A stretch of 64,000 nt of DNA. Origin: Siphonodentalium dalli. Lineage: Eukaryota; Mollusca; Scaphopoda; Gadilida; Siphonodentaliidae. Where the stretch lies: contig CP136068.1 of NCBI GenBank assembly GCA_032622095.1, positions 14,553,729-14,617,728 of the forward strand, in the 5' to 3' direction. The first letter of the stretch is position 1; each line of letters begins with the position of its first letter. The notes beneath the pieces were generated by a model. It searched no databases. It had not been told where the DNA came from and was given only the letters and a program-made list of their open reading frames with translations. Position numbers and translations under genes: made by a program. Positions 29,834 through 44,800 of this stretch are shown piece by piece.

Positions 29834-32800
29834 GGAATTGATTGGAATGTCGATAGTATGATTTATTGACATTTCTGTGTTCAGTTAGAACGTTCTGGTG
29901 TGACCCCCACACATGCATCGAAATTTGGTGACGCGGATAGAAAAGTCGCCATATATCTGCCAATTTTCGAGATATCGAGCTAATTTTTGCGTCATTGTGT
30001 TCGTACTTGGTTCCCCTTTAAAAGTTAGCGGGGTTCTGGTGAGGTATTGTGGCGTCATTCTACTATGTAGGCCAATATGTATGTTGTTAAGTATATACTT
30101 TTCGAATATCTCTGGCCTCCATCGACATAATGCGGCAAGTGGGTAGTCGTTTAGAAGTACTCGAAATTCCCCATCGAATGACACCAAACACGTGACGATC
30201 GGTTGAAGGAATTTAAATTGATAGTGCATTTTCTGTAAACTTGAACAAAAGGAAGGGGCCACAATTTCTACATTTTTCAATCGATTCATAAAATTCACTC
30301 ATAACGACACTCAGTACATTTCATAGATACTTCACAACCATTTTTGTTCAAATCGGAGACAAAAACAAATTGACAAATTTTGCCCCTCCCCTAGCCCGGA
30401 AATATTTGAGCGGACCCTTGTCAAAATGTCCTGGTTTGGTCTTCTGTCTATGTTTAAGACGCTCACATAGACCAAATCGAGTTGTTGCGCTTCGTCTAGG
30501 AGAATATCTGGGCACAAGCACTTTCTATACATGGACTTTATTAGTACATTTTTCGATGTGTTATAACTTGGTCATTTCTCAACCGATTTACAAAATTCTT
30601 TCACGAGTAGCATCAGTACGTCGTATAGATACCCGACAGTAAAAATGGTTGGAATCGGTGACAAGAAAAAAATTGACAAATTTTGCACCCCTCCCCAGGT
30701 CAACAAATTGTTTTCGGACCTTGGTGAAAATTTCCCCGATTCTTACCCTTTCGTTAGTTAACACGATTACGAGAACCGAATTCAGCTGTTTGGCTTCGTA
30801 TAAAAGAAGATCTGGGCACAAACTTTTTTCATTTTTTTTGTTTAAGGGCCATAACTCTGGAAATCAAGTTGGGACACAAACCTAAATGTTTCGATTCCAT
30901 GTAACTTGGCAAGGTGCATATACCTACCAAATTCCAATGTTCTACCTTTTAAACTGTCTGAGATATAAGAGTTACAAAATATATTAAGAACTATAAATAA
31001 TGAAAAATAAAAATAAAAATATGAATAACAATATACTTCCATATTAAAATATGGAAGTATAATAAGGGAATCGCGCGGAATTGATTGGAATGTCGATAGT
31101 ATGATTTATTGACATTTCTGTGTTCAGTTAGAACGTTCTGGTGTGACCCCCACACATGCATCGAAATTTGGTGACGCGGATAGAAAAGTCGCCATATATC
31201 TGCCAATTTTCGAGATATCGAGCTAATTTTTGCGTCATTGTGTTCGTACTTGGTTCCCCTTTAAAAGTTAGCGGGGTTCTGGTGAGGTATTGTGGCGTCA
31301 TTCTACTATGTAGGCCAATATGTATGTTGTTAAGTATATACTTTTCGAATATCTCTGGCCTCCATCGACATAATGCGGCAAGTGGGTAGTCGTTTAGAAG
31401 TACTCGAAATTCCCCATCGAATGACACCAAACACGTGACGATCGGTTGAAGGAATTTAAATTGATAGTGCATTTTCTGTAAACTTGAACAAAAGGAAGGG
31501 GCCACAATTTCTACATTTTTCAATCGATTCATAAAATTCACTCATAACGACACTCAGTACATTTCATAGATACTTCACAACCATTTTTGTTCAAATCGGA
31601 GACAAAAACAAATTGACAAATTTTGCCCCTCCCCTAGCCCGGAAATATTTGAGCGGACCCTTGTCAAAATGTCCTGGTTTGGTCTTCTGTCTATGTTTAA
31701 GACGCTCACATAGACCAAATCGAGTTGTTGCGCTTCGTCTAGGAGAAGATCTGGGCACAAGCACTTTCTATACATGGACTTTATTAGTACATTTTTCGAT
31801 GTGTTATAACTTGGTCATTTCTCAACCGATTTACAAAATTCTTTCACGAGTAGCATCAGTACGTCGTATAGATACCCGACAGTAAAAATGGTTGGAATCG
31901 GTGACAAGAAAAAAATTGACAAATTTTGCACCCCTCCCCAGGTCAACAAATTGTTTTCGGACCTTGGTGAAAATTTCCCCGATTCTTACCCTTTCGTTAG
32001 TTAACACGATTACGAGAACCGAATTCAGCTGTTTGGCTTCGTATAAAAGAAGATCTGGGCACAAACTTTTTTCATTTTTTTTGTTTAAGGGCCATAACTC
32101 TGGAAATCAAGTTGGGACACAAACCTAAATGTTTCGATTCCATGTAACTTGTCAAGGTGCATATACCTACCAAATTCCAATGTTCTACCTTTTAAACTGT
32201 CTGAGATATAAGAGTTACAAAATATATTAAGAACTATAAATAATGAAAAAGAAAAATAAAAATATGAATAACAATATACTTCCATATTAAAATATGGAAG
32301 TATAATAAGGGAATCGCGCGGAATTGATTGGAATGTCGATAGTATGATTTATTGACATTTCTGTGTTCAGTTAGAACGTTCTGGTGTGACCCCCACACAT
32401 GCATCGAAATTTGGTGACGCGGATAGAAAAGTCGCCATATATCTGCCAATTTTCGAGATATCGAGCTAATTTTTGCGTCATTGTGTTCGTACTTGGTTCC
32501 CCTTTAAAAGTTAGCGGGGTTCTGGTGAGGTATTGTGGCGTCATTCTACTATGTAGGCCAATATGTATGTTGTTAAGTATATACTTTTCGAATATCTCTG
32601 GCCTCCATCGACATAATGCGGCAAGTGGGTAGTCGTTTAGAAGTACTCGAAATTCCCCATCGAATGACACCAAACACGTGACGATCGGTTGAAGGAATTT
32701 AAATTGATAGTGCATTTTCTGTAAACTTGAACAAAAGGAAGGGGCCACAATTTCTACATTTTTCAATCGATTCATAAAATTCACTCATAACGACACTCAG

Positions 32801-35800
32801 TACATTTCATAGATACTTCACAACCATTTTTGTTCAAATCGGAGACAAAAACAAATTGACAAATTTTGCCCCTCCCCTAGCCCGGAAATATTTGAGCGGA
32901 CCCTTGTCAAAATGTCCTGGTTTGGTCTTCTGTCTATGTTTAAGACGCTCACATAGACCAAATCGAGTTGTTGCGCTTCGTCTAGGAGAAGATCTGGGCA
33001 CAAGCACTTTCTATACATGGACTTTATTAGTACATTTTTCGATGTGTTATAACTTGGTCATTTCTCAACCGATTTACAAAATTCTTTCACGAGTAGCATC
33101 AGTACGTCGTATAGATACCCGACAGTAAAAATGGTTGGAATCGGTGACAAGAAAAAAATTGACAAATTTTGCACCCCTCCCCAGGTCAACAAATTGTTTT
33201 CGGACCTTGGTGAAAATTTCCCCGATTCTTACCCTTTCGTTAGTTAACACGATTACGAGAACCGAATTCAGCTGTTTGGCTTCGTATAAAAGAAGATCTG
33301 GGCACAAACTTTTTTCATTTTTTTTGTTTAAGGGCCATAACTCTGGAAATCAAGTTGGGACACAAACCTAAATGTTTCGATTCCATGTAACTTGGCAAGG
33401 TGCATATACCTACCAAATTACAATGTTCTACCTTTTAAACTGTCTGAGATATAAGAGTTACAAAATATATTAAGAACTATAAATAATGAAAAATAAAAAT
33501 AAAAATATGAATAACAATATACTTCCATATTAAAATATGGAAGTATAATAAGGGAATCGCGCGGAATTGATTGGAATGTCGATAGTATGATTTATTGACA
33601 TTTCTGTGTTCAGTTAGAACGTTCTGGTGTGACCCCCACACATGCATCGAAATTTGGTGACGCGGATAGAAAAGTCGCCATATATCTGCCAATTTTCGAG
33701 ATATCGAGCTAATTTTTGCGTCATTGTGTTCGTACTTGGTTCCCCTTTAAAAGTTAGCGGGGTTCTGGTGAGGTATTGTGGCGTCATTCTACTATGTAGG
33801 CCAATATGTATGTTGTTAAGTATATACTTTTCGAATATCTCTGGCCTCCATCGACATAATGCGGCAAGTGGGTAGTCGTTTAGAAGTACTCGAAATTCCC
33901 CATCGAATGACACCAAACACGTGACGATCGGTTGAAGGAATTTAAATTGATAGTGCATTTTCTGTAAACTTGAACAAAAGGAAGGGGCCACAATTTCTAC
34001 ATTTTTCAATCGATTCATAAAATTCACTCATAACGACACTCAGTACATTTCATAGATACTTCACAACCATTTTTGTTCAAATCGGAGACAAAAACAAATT
34101 GACAAATTTTGCCCCTCCCCTAGCCCGGAAATATTTGAGCGGACCCTTGTCAAAATGTCCTGGTTTGGTCTTCTGTCTATGTTTAAGACGCTCACATAGA
34201 CCAAATCGAGTTGTTGCGCTTCGTCTAGGAGAAGATCTGGGCACAAGCACTTTCTATACATGGACTTTATTAGTACATTTTTCGATGTGTTATAACTTGG
34301 TCATTTCTCAACCGATTTACAAAATTCTTTCACGAGTAGCATCAGTACGTCGTATAGATACCCGACAGTAAAAATGGTTGGAATCGGTGACAAGAAAAAA
34401 ATTGACAAATTTTGCACCCCTCCCCAGGTCAACAAATTGTTTTCGGACCTTGGTGAAAATTTCCCCGATTCTTACCCTTTCGTTAGTTAACACGATTACG
34501 AGAACCGAATTCAGCTGTTTGGCTTCGTATAAAAGAAGATCTGGGCACAAACTTTTTTCATTTTTTTTTGTTTAAGGGCCATAACTCTGGAAATCAAGTT
34601 GGGACACAAACCTAAATGTTTCGATTCCATGTAACTTGGCAAGGTGCATATACCTACCAAATTCCAATGTTCTACCTTTTAAACTGTCTGAGATATAAGA
34701 GTTACAAAATATATTAAGAACTATAAATAATGAAAAATAAAAATAAAAATATGAATAACAATATACTTCCATATTAAAATATGGAAGTATAATAAGGGAA
34801 TCGCGCGGAATTGATTGGAATGTCGATAGTATGATTTATTGACATTTCTGTGTTCAGTTAGAACGTTCTGGTGTGACCCCCACACATGCATCGAAATTTG
34901 GTGACGCGGATAGAAAAGTCGCCATATATCTGCCAATTTTCGAGATATCGAGCTAATTTTTGCGTCATTGTGTTCGTACTTGGTTCCCCTTTAAAAGTTA
35001 GCGGGGTTCTGGTGAGGTATTGTGGCGTCATTCTACTATGTAGGCCAATATGTATGTTGTTAAGTATATACTTTTCGAATATCTCTGGCCTCCATCGACA
35101 TAATGCGGCAAGTGGGTAGTCGTTTAGAAGTACTCGAAATTCCCCATCGAATGACACCAAACACGTGACGATCGGTTGAAGGAATTTAAATTGATAGTGC
35201 ATTTTCTGTAAACTTGAACAAAAGGAAGGGGCCACAATTTCTACATTTTTCAATCGATTCATAAAATTCACTCATAACGACACTCAGTACATTTCATAGA
35301 TACTTCACAACCATTTTTGTTCAAATCGGAGACAAAAACAAATTGACAAATTTTGCCCCTCCCCTAGCCCGGAAATATTTGAGCGGACCCTTGTCAAAAT
35401 GTCCTGGTTTGGTCTTCTGTCTATGTTTAAGACGCTCACATAGACCAAATCGAGTTGTTGCGCTTCGTCTAGGAGAAGATCTGGGCACAAGCACTTTCTA
35501 TACATGGACTTTATTAGTACATTTTTCGATGTGTTATAACTTGGTCATTTCTCAACCGATTTACAAAATTCTTTCACGAGTAGCATCAGTACGTCGTATA
35601 GATACCCGACAGTAAAAATGGTTGGAATCGGTGACAAGAAAAAAATTGACAAATTTTGCACCCCTCCCCAGGTCAACAAATTGTTTTCGGACCTTGGTGA
35701 AAATTTCCCCGATTCTTACCCTTTCGTTAGTTAACACGATTACGAGAACCGAATTCAGCTGTTTGGCTTCGTATAAAAGAAGATCTGGGCACAAACTTTT

Positions 35801-38800
35801 TTCATTTTTTTTGTTTAAGGGCCATAACTCTGGAAATCAAGTTGGGACACAAACCTAAATGTTTCGATTCCATGTAACTTGGCAAGGTGCATATACCTAC
35901 CAAATTCCAATGTTCTACCTTTTAAACTGTCTGAGATATAAGAGTTACAAAATATATTAAGAACTATAAATAATGAAAAATAAAAATAAAAATATGAATA
36001 ACAATATACTTCCATATTAAAATATGGAAGTATAATAAGGGAATCGCGCGGAATTGATTGGAATGTCGATAGTATGATTTATTGACATTTCTGTGTTCAG
36101 TTAGAACGTTCTGGTGTGACCCCCACACATGCATCGAAATTTGGTGACGCGGATAGAAAAGTCGCCATATATCTGCCAATTTTCGAGATATCGAGCTAAT
36201 TTTTGCGTCATTGTGTTCGTACTTGGTTCCCCTTTAAAAGTTAGCGGGGTTCTGGTGAGGTATTGTGGCGTCATTCTACTATGTAGGCCAATATGTATGT
36301 TGTTAAGTATATACTTTTCGAATATCTCTGGCCTCCATCGACATAATGCGGCAAGTGGGTAGTCGTTTAGAAGTACTCGAAATTCCCCATCGAATGACAC
36401 CAAACACGTGACGATCGGTTGAAGGAATTTAAATTGATAGTGCATTTTCTGTAAACTTGAACAAAAGGAAGGGGCCACAATTTCTACATTTTTCAATCGA
36501 TTCATAAAATTCACTCATAACGACACTCAGTACATTTCATAGATACTTCACAACCATTTTTGTTCAAATCGGAGACAAAAACAAATTGACAAATTTTGCC
36601 CCTCCCCTAGCCCGGAAATATTTGAGCGGACCCTTGTCAAAATGTCCTGGTTTGGTCTTCTGTCTATGTTTAAGACGCTCACATAGACCAAATCGAGTTG
36701 TTGCGCTTCGTCTAGGAGAAGATCTGGGCACAAGCACTTTCTATACATGGACTTTATTAGTACATTTTTCGATGTGTTATAACTTGGTCATTTCTCAACC
36801 GATTTACAAAATTCTTTCACGAGTAGCATCAGTACGTCGTATAGATACCCGACAGTAAAAATGGTTGGAATCGGTGACAAGAAAAAAATTGACAAATTTT
36901 GCACCCCTCCCCAGGTCAACAAATTGTTTTCGGACCTTGGTGAAAATTTCCCCGATTCTTACCCTTTCGTTAGTTAACACGATTACGAGAACCGAATTCA
37001 GCTGTTTGGCTTCGTATAAAAGAAGATCTGGGCACAAACTTTTTTCATTTTTTTTGTTTAAGGGCCATAACTCTGGAAATCAAGTTGGGACACAAACCTA
37101 AATGTTTCGATTCCATGTAACTTGGCAAGGTGCATATACCTACCAAATTCCAATGTTCTACCTTTTAAACTGTCTGAGATATAAGAGTTACAAAATATAT
37201 TAAGAACTATAAATAATGAAAAATAAAAATAAAAATATGAATAACAATATACTTCCATATTAAAATATGGAAGTATAATAAGGGAATCGCGCGGAATTGA
37301 TTGGAATGTCGATAGTATGATTTATTGACATTTCTGTGTTCAGTTAGAACGTTCTGGTGTGACCCCCACACATGCATCGAAATTTGGTGACGCGGATAGA
37401 AAAGTCGCCATATATCTGCCAATTTTCGAGATATCGAGCTAATTTTTGCGTCATTGTGTTCGTACTTGGTTCCCCTTTAAAAGTTAGCGGGGTTCTGGTG
37501 AGGTATTGTGGCGTCATTCTACTATGTAGGCCAATATGTATGTTGTTAAGTATATACTTTTCGAATATCTCTGGCCTCCATCGACATAATGCGGCAAGTG
37601 GGTAGTCGTTTAGAAGTACTCGAAATTCCCCATCGAATGACACCAAACACGTGACGATCGGTTGAAGGAATTTAAATTGATAGTGCATTTTCTGTAAACT
37701 TGAACAAAAGGAAGGGGCCACAATTTCTACATTTTTCAATCGATTCATAAAATTCACTCATAACGACACTCAGTACATTTCATAGATACTTCACAACCAT
37801 TTTTGTTCAAATCGGAGACAAAAACAAATTGACAAATTTTGCCCCTCCCCTAGCCCGGAAATATTTGAGCGGACCCTTGTCAAAATGTCCTGGTTTGGTC
37901 TTCTGTCTATGTTTAAGACGCTCACATAGACCAAATCGAGTTGTTGCGCTTCGTCTAGGAGAAGATCTGGGCACAAGCACTTTCTATACATGGACTTTAT
38001 TAGTACATTTTTCGATGTGTTATAACTTGGTCATTTCTCAACCGATTTACAAAATTCTTTCACGAGTAGCATCAGTACGTCGTATAGATACCCGACAGTA
38101 AAAATGGTTGGAATCGGTGACAAGAAAAAAATTGACAAATTTTGCACCCCTCCCCAGGTCAACAAATTGTTTTCGGACCTTGGTGAAAATTTCCCCGATT
38201 CTTACCCTTTCGTTAGTTAACACGATTACGAGAACCGAATTCAGCTGTTTGGCTTCGTATAAAAGAAGATCTGGGCACAAACTTTTTTCATTTTTTTTGT
38301 TTAAGGGCCATAACTCTGGAAATCAAGTTGGGACACAAACCTAAATGTTTCGATTCCATGTAACTTGGCAAGGTGCATATACCTACCAAATTCCAATGTT
38401 CTACCTTTTAAACTGTCTGAGATATAAGAGTTACAAAATATATTAAGAACTATAAATAATGAAAAAGAAAAATAAAAATATGAATAACAATATACTTCCA
38501 TATTAAAATATGGAAGTATAATAAGGGAATCGCGCGGAATTGATTGGAATGTCGATAGTATGATTTATTGACATTTCTGTGTTCAGTTAGAACGTTCTGG
38601 TGTGACCCCCACACATGCATCGAAATTTGGTGACGCGGATAGAAAAGTCGCCATATATCTGCCAATTTTCGAGATATCGAGCTAATTTTTGCGTCATTGT
38701 GTTCGTACTTGGTTCCCCTTTAAAAGTTAGCGGGGTTCTGGTGAGGTATTGTGGCGTCATTCTACTATGTAGGCCAATATGTATGTTGTTAAGTATATAC

Positions 38801-41800
38801 TTTTCGAATATCTCTGGCCTCCATCGACATAATGCGGCAAGTGGGTAGTCGTTTAGAAGTACTCGAAATTCCCCATCGAATGACACCAAACACGTGACGA
38901 TCGGTTGAAGGAATTTAAATTGATAGTGCATTTTCTGTAAACTTGAACAAAAGGAAGGGGCCACAATTTCTACATTTTTCAATCGATTCATAAAATTCAC
39001 TCATAACGACACTCAGTACATTTCATAGATACTTCACAACCATTTTTGTTCAAATCGGAGACAAAAACAAATTGACAAATTTTGCCCCTCCCCTAGCCCG
39101 GAAATATTTGAGCGGACCCTTGTCAAAATGTCCTGGTTTGGTCTTCTGTCTATGTTTAAGACGCTCACATAGACCAAATCGAGTTGTTGCGCTTCGTCTA
39201 GGAGAAGATCTGGGCACAAGCACTTTCTATACATGGACTTTATTAGTACATTTTTCGATGTGTTATAACTTGGTCATTTCTCAACCGATTTACAAAATTC
39301 TTTCACGAGTAGCATCAGTACGTCGTATAGATACCCGACAGTAAAAATGGTTGGAATCGGTGACAAGAAAAAAATTGACAAATTTTGCACCCCTCCCCAG
39401 GTCAACAAATTGTTTTCGGACCTTGGTGAAAATTTCCCCGATTCTTACCCTTTCGTTAGTTAACACGATTACGAGAACCGAATTCAGCTGTTTGGCTTCG
39501 TATAAAAGAAGATCTGGGCACAAACTTTTTTCATTTTTTTTGTTTAAGGGCCATAACTCTGGAAATCAAGTTGGGACACAAACCTAAATGTTTCGATTCC
39601 ATGTAACTTGGCAAGGTGCATATACCTACCAAATTCCAATGTTCTACCTTTTAAACTGTCTGAGATATAAGAGTTACAAAATATATTAAGAACTATAAAT
39701 AATGAAAAATAAAAATAAAAATATGAATAACAATATACTTCCATATTAAAATATGGAAGTATAATAAGGGAATCGCGCGGAATTGATTGGAATGTCGATA
39801 GTATGATTTATTGACATTTCTGTGTTCAGTTAGAACGTTCTGGTGTGACCCCCACACATGCATCGAAATTTGGTGACGCGGATAGAAAAGTCGCCATATA
39901 TCTGCCAATTTTCGAGATATCGAGCTAATTTTTGCGTCATTGTGTTCGTACTTGGTTCCCCTTTAAAAGTTAGCGGGGTTCTGGTGAGGTATTGTGGCGT
40001 CATTCTACTATGTAGGCCAATATGTATGTTGTTAAGTATATACTTTTCGAATATCTCTGGCCTCCATCGACATAATGCGGCAAGTGGGTAGTCGTTTAGA
40101 AGTACTCGAAATTCCCCATCGAATGACACCAAACACGTGACGATCGGTTGAAGGAATTTAAATTGATAGTGCATTTTCTGTAAACTTGAACAAAAGGAAG
40201 GGGCCACAATTTCTACATTTTTCAATCGATTCATAAAATTCACTCATAACGACACTCAGTACATTTCATAGATACTTCACAACCATTTTTGTTCAAATCG
40301 GAGACAAAAACAAATTGACAAATTTTGCCCCTCCCCTAGCCCGGAAATATTTGAGCGGACCCTTGTCAAAATGTCCTGGTTTGGTCTTCTGTCTATGTTT
40401 AAGACGCTCACATAGACCAAATCGAGTTGTTGCGCTTCGTCTAGGAGAAGATCTGGGCACAAGCACTTTCTATACATGGACTTTATTAGTACATTTTTCG
40501 ATGTGTTATAACTTGGTCATTTCTCAACCGATTTACAAAATTCTTTCACGAGTAGCATCAGTACGTCGTATAGATACCCGACAGTAAAAATGGTTGGAAT
40601 CGGTGACAAGAAAAAAATTGACAAATTTTGCACCCCTCCCCAGGTCAACAAATTGTTTTCGGACCTTGGTGAAAATTTCCCCGATTCTTACCCTTTCGTT
40701 AGTTAACACGATTACGAGAACCGAATTCAGCTGTTTGGCTTCGTATAAAAGAAGATCTGGGCACAAACTTTTTTCATTTTTTTTGTTTAAGGGCCATAAC
40801 TCTGGAAATCAAGTTGGGACACAAACCTAAATGTTTCGATTCCATGTAACTTGGCAAGGTGCATATACCTACCAAATTCCAATGTTCTACCTTTTAAACT
40901 GTCTGAGATATAAGAGTTACAAAATATATTAAGAACTATAAATAATGAAAAATAAAAATAAAAATATGAATAACAATATACTTCCATATTAAAATATGGA
41001 AGTATAATAAGGGAATCGCGCGGAATTGATTGGAATATCGATAGTATGATTTATTGACATTTCTGTGTTCAGTTAGAACGTTCTGGTGTGACCCCCACAC
41101 ATGCATCGAAATTTGGTGACGCGGATAGAAAAGTCGCCATATATCTGCCAATTTTCGAGATATCGAGCTAATTTTTGCGTCATTGTGTTCGTACTTGGTT
41201 CCCCTTTAAAAGTTAGCGGGGTTCTGGTGAGGTATTGTGGCGTCATTCTACTATGTAGGCCAATATGTATGTTGTTAAGTATATACTTTTCGAATATCTC
41301 TGGCCTCCATCGACATAATGCGGCAAGTGGGTAGTCGTTTAGAAGTACTCGAAATTCCCCATCGAATGACACCAAACACGTGACGATCGGTTGAAGGAAT
41401 TTAAATTGATAGTGCATTTTCTGTAAACTTGAACAAAAGGAAGGGGCCACAATTTCTACATTTTTCAATCGATTCATAAAATTCACTCATAACGACACTC
41501 AGTACATTTCATAGATACTTCACAACCATTTTTGTTCAAATCGGAGACAAAAACAAATTGACAAATTTTGCCCCTCCCCTAGCCCGGAAATATTTGAGCG
41601 GACCCTTGTCAAAATGTCCTGGTTTGGTCTTCTGTCTATGTTTAAGACGCTCACATAGACCAAATCGAGTTGTTGCGCTTCGTCTAGGAGAAGATCTGGG
41701 CACAAGCACTTTCTATACATGGACTTTATTAGTACATTTTTCGATGTGTTATAACTTGGTCATTTCTCAACCGATTTACAAAATTCTTTCACGAGTAGCA

Positions 41801-44800
41801 TCAGTACGTCGTATAGATACCCGACAGTAAAAATGGTTGGAATCGGTGACAAGAAAAAAATTGACAAATTTTGCACCCCTCCCCAGGTCAACAAATTGTT
41901 TTCGGACCTTGGTGAAAATTTCCCCGATTCTTACCCTTTCGTTAGTTAACACGATTACGAGAACCGAATTCAGCTGTTTGGCTTCGTATAAAAGAAGATC
42001 TGGGCACAAACTTTTTTCATTTTTTTTGTTTAAGGGCCATAACTCTGGAAATCAAGTTGGGACACAAACCTAAATGTTTCGATTCCATGTAACTTGGCAA
42101 GGTGCATATACCTACCAAATTCCAATGTTCTACCTTTTAAACTGTCTGAGATATAAGAGTTACAAAATATATTAAGAACTATAAATAATGAAAAAGAAAA
42201 ATAAAAATATGAATAACAATATACTTCCATATTAAAATATGGAAGTATAATAAGGGAATCGCGCGGAATTGATTGGAATGTCGATAGTATGATTTATTGA
42301 CATTTCTGTGTTCAGTTAGAACGTTCTGGTGTGACCCCCACACATGCATCGAAATTTGGTGACGCGGATAGAAAAGTCGCCATATATCTGCCAATTTTCG
42401 AGATATCGAGCTAATTTTTGCGTCATTGTGTTCGTACTTGGTTCCCCTTTAAAAGTTAGCGGGGTTCTGGTGAGGTATTGTGGCGTCATTCTACTATGTA
42501 GGCCAATATGTATGTTGTTAAGTATATACTTTTCGAATATCTCTGGCCTCCATCGACATAATGCGGCAAGTGGGTAGTCGTTTAGAAGTACTCGAAATTC
42601 CCCATCGAATGACACCAAACACGTGACGATCGGTTGAAGGAATTTAAATTGATAGTGCATTTTCTGTAAACTTGAACAAAAGGAAGGGGCCACAATTTCT
42701 ACATTTTTCAATCGATTCATAAAATTCACTCATAACGACACTCAGTACATTTCATAGATACTTCACAACCATTTTTGTTCAAATCGGAGACAAAAACAAA
42801 TTGACAAATTTTGCCCCTCCCCTAGCCCGGAAATATTTGAGCGGACCCTTGTCAAAATGTCCTGGTTTGGTCTTCTGTCTATGTTTAAGACGCTCACATA
42901 GACCAAATCGAGATGTTGCGCTTCGTCTAGGAGAAGATCTGGGCACAAGCACTTTCTATACATGGACTTTATTAGTACATTTTTCGATGTGTTATAACTT
43001 GGTCATTTCTCAACCGATTTACAAAATTCTTTCACGAGTAGCATCAGTACGTCGTATAGATACCCGACAGTAAAAATGGTTGGAATCGGTGACAAGAAAA
43101 AAATTGACAAATTTTGCACCCCTCCCCAGGTCAACAAATTGTTTTCGGACCTTGGTGAAAATTTCCCCGATTCTTACCCTTTCGTTAGTTAACACGATTA
43201 CGAGAACCGAATTCAGCTGTTTGGCTTCGTATAAAAGAAGATCTGGGCACAAACTTTTTTCATTTTTTTTGTTTAAGGGCCATAACTCTGGAAATCAAGT
43301 TGGGACACAAACCTAAATGTTTCGATTCCATGTAACTTGGCAAGGTGCATATACCTACCAAATTCCAATGTTCTACCTTTTAAACTGTCTGAGATATAAG
43401 AGTTACAAAATATATTAAGAACTATAAATAATGAAAAATAAAAATAAAAATATGAATAACAATATACTTCCATATTAAAATATGGAAGTATAATAAGGGA
43501 ATCGCGCGGAATTGATTGGAATGTCGATAGTATGATTTATTGACATTTCTGTGTTCAGTTAGAACGTTCTGGTGTGACCCCCACACATGCATCGAAATTT
43601 GGTGACGCGGATAGAAAAGTCGCCATATATCTGCCAATTTTCGAGATATCGAGCTAATTTTTGCGTCATTGTGTTCGTACTTGGTTCCCCTTTAAAAGTT
43701 AGCGGGGTTCTGGTGAGGTATTGTGGCGTCATTCTACTATGTAGGCCAATATGTATGTTGTTAAGTATATACTTTTCGAATATCTCTGGCCTCCATCGAC
43801 ATAATGCGGCAAGTGGGTAGTCGTTTAGAAGTACTCGAAATTCCCCATCGAATGACACCAAACACGTGACGATCGGTTGAAGGAATTTAAATTGATAGTG
43901 CATTTTCTGTAAACTTGAACAAAAGGAAGGGGCCACAATTTCTACATTTTTCAATCGATTCATAAAATTCACTCATAACGACACTCAGTACATTTCATAG
44001 ATACTTCACAACCATTTTTGTTCAAATCGGAGACAAAAACAAATTGACAAATTTTGCCCCTCCCCTAGCCCGGAAATATTTGAGCGGACCCTTGTCAAAA
44101 TGTCCTGGTTTGGTCTTCTGTCTATGTTTAAGACGCTCACATAGACCAAATCGAGTTGTTGCGCTTCGTCTAGGAGAAGATCTGGGCACAAGCACTTTCT
44201 ATACATGGACTTTATTAGTACATTTTTCGATGTGTTATAACTTGGTCATTTCTCAACCGATTTACAAAATTCTTTCACGAGTAGCATCAGTACGTCGTAT
44301 AGATACCCGACAGTAAAAATGGTTGGAATCGGTGACAAGAAAAAAATTGACAAATTTTGCACCCCTCCCCAGGTCAACAAATTGTTTTCGGACCTTGGTG
44401 AAAATTTCCCCGATTCTTACCCTTTCGTTAGTTAACACGATTACGAGAACCGAATTCAGCTGTTTGGCTTCGTATAAAAGAAGATCTGGGCACAAACTTT
44501 TTTCATTTTTTTTGTTTAAGGGCCATAACTCTGGAAATCAAGTTGGGACACAAACCTAAATGTTTCGATTCCATGTAACTTGGCAAGGTGCATATACCTA
44601 CCAAATTCCAATGTTCTACCTTTTAAACTGTCTGAGATATAAGAGTTACAAAATATATTAAGAACTATAAATAATGAAAAATAAAAATAAAAATATGAAT
44701 AACAATATACTTCCATATTAAAATATGGAAGTATAATAAGGGAATCGCGCGGAATTGATTGGAATGTCGATAGTATGATTTATTGACATTTCTGTGTTCA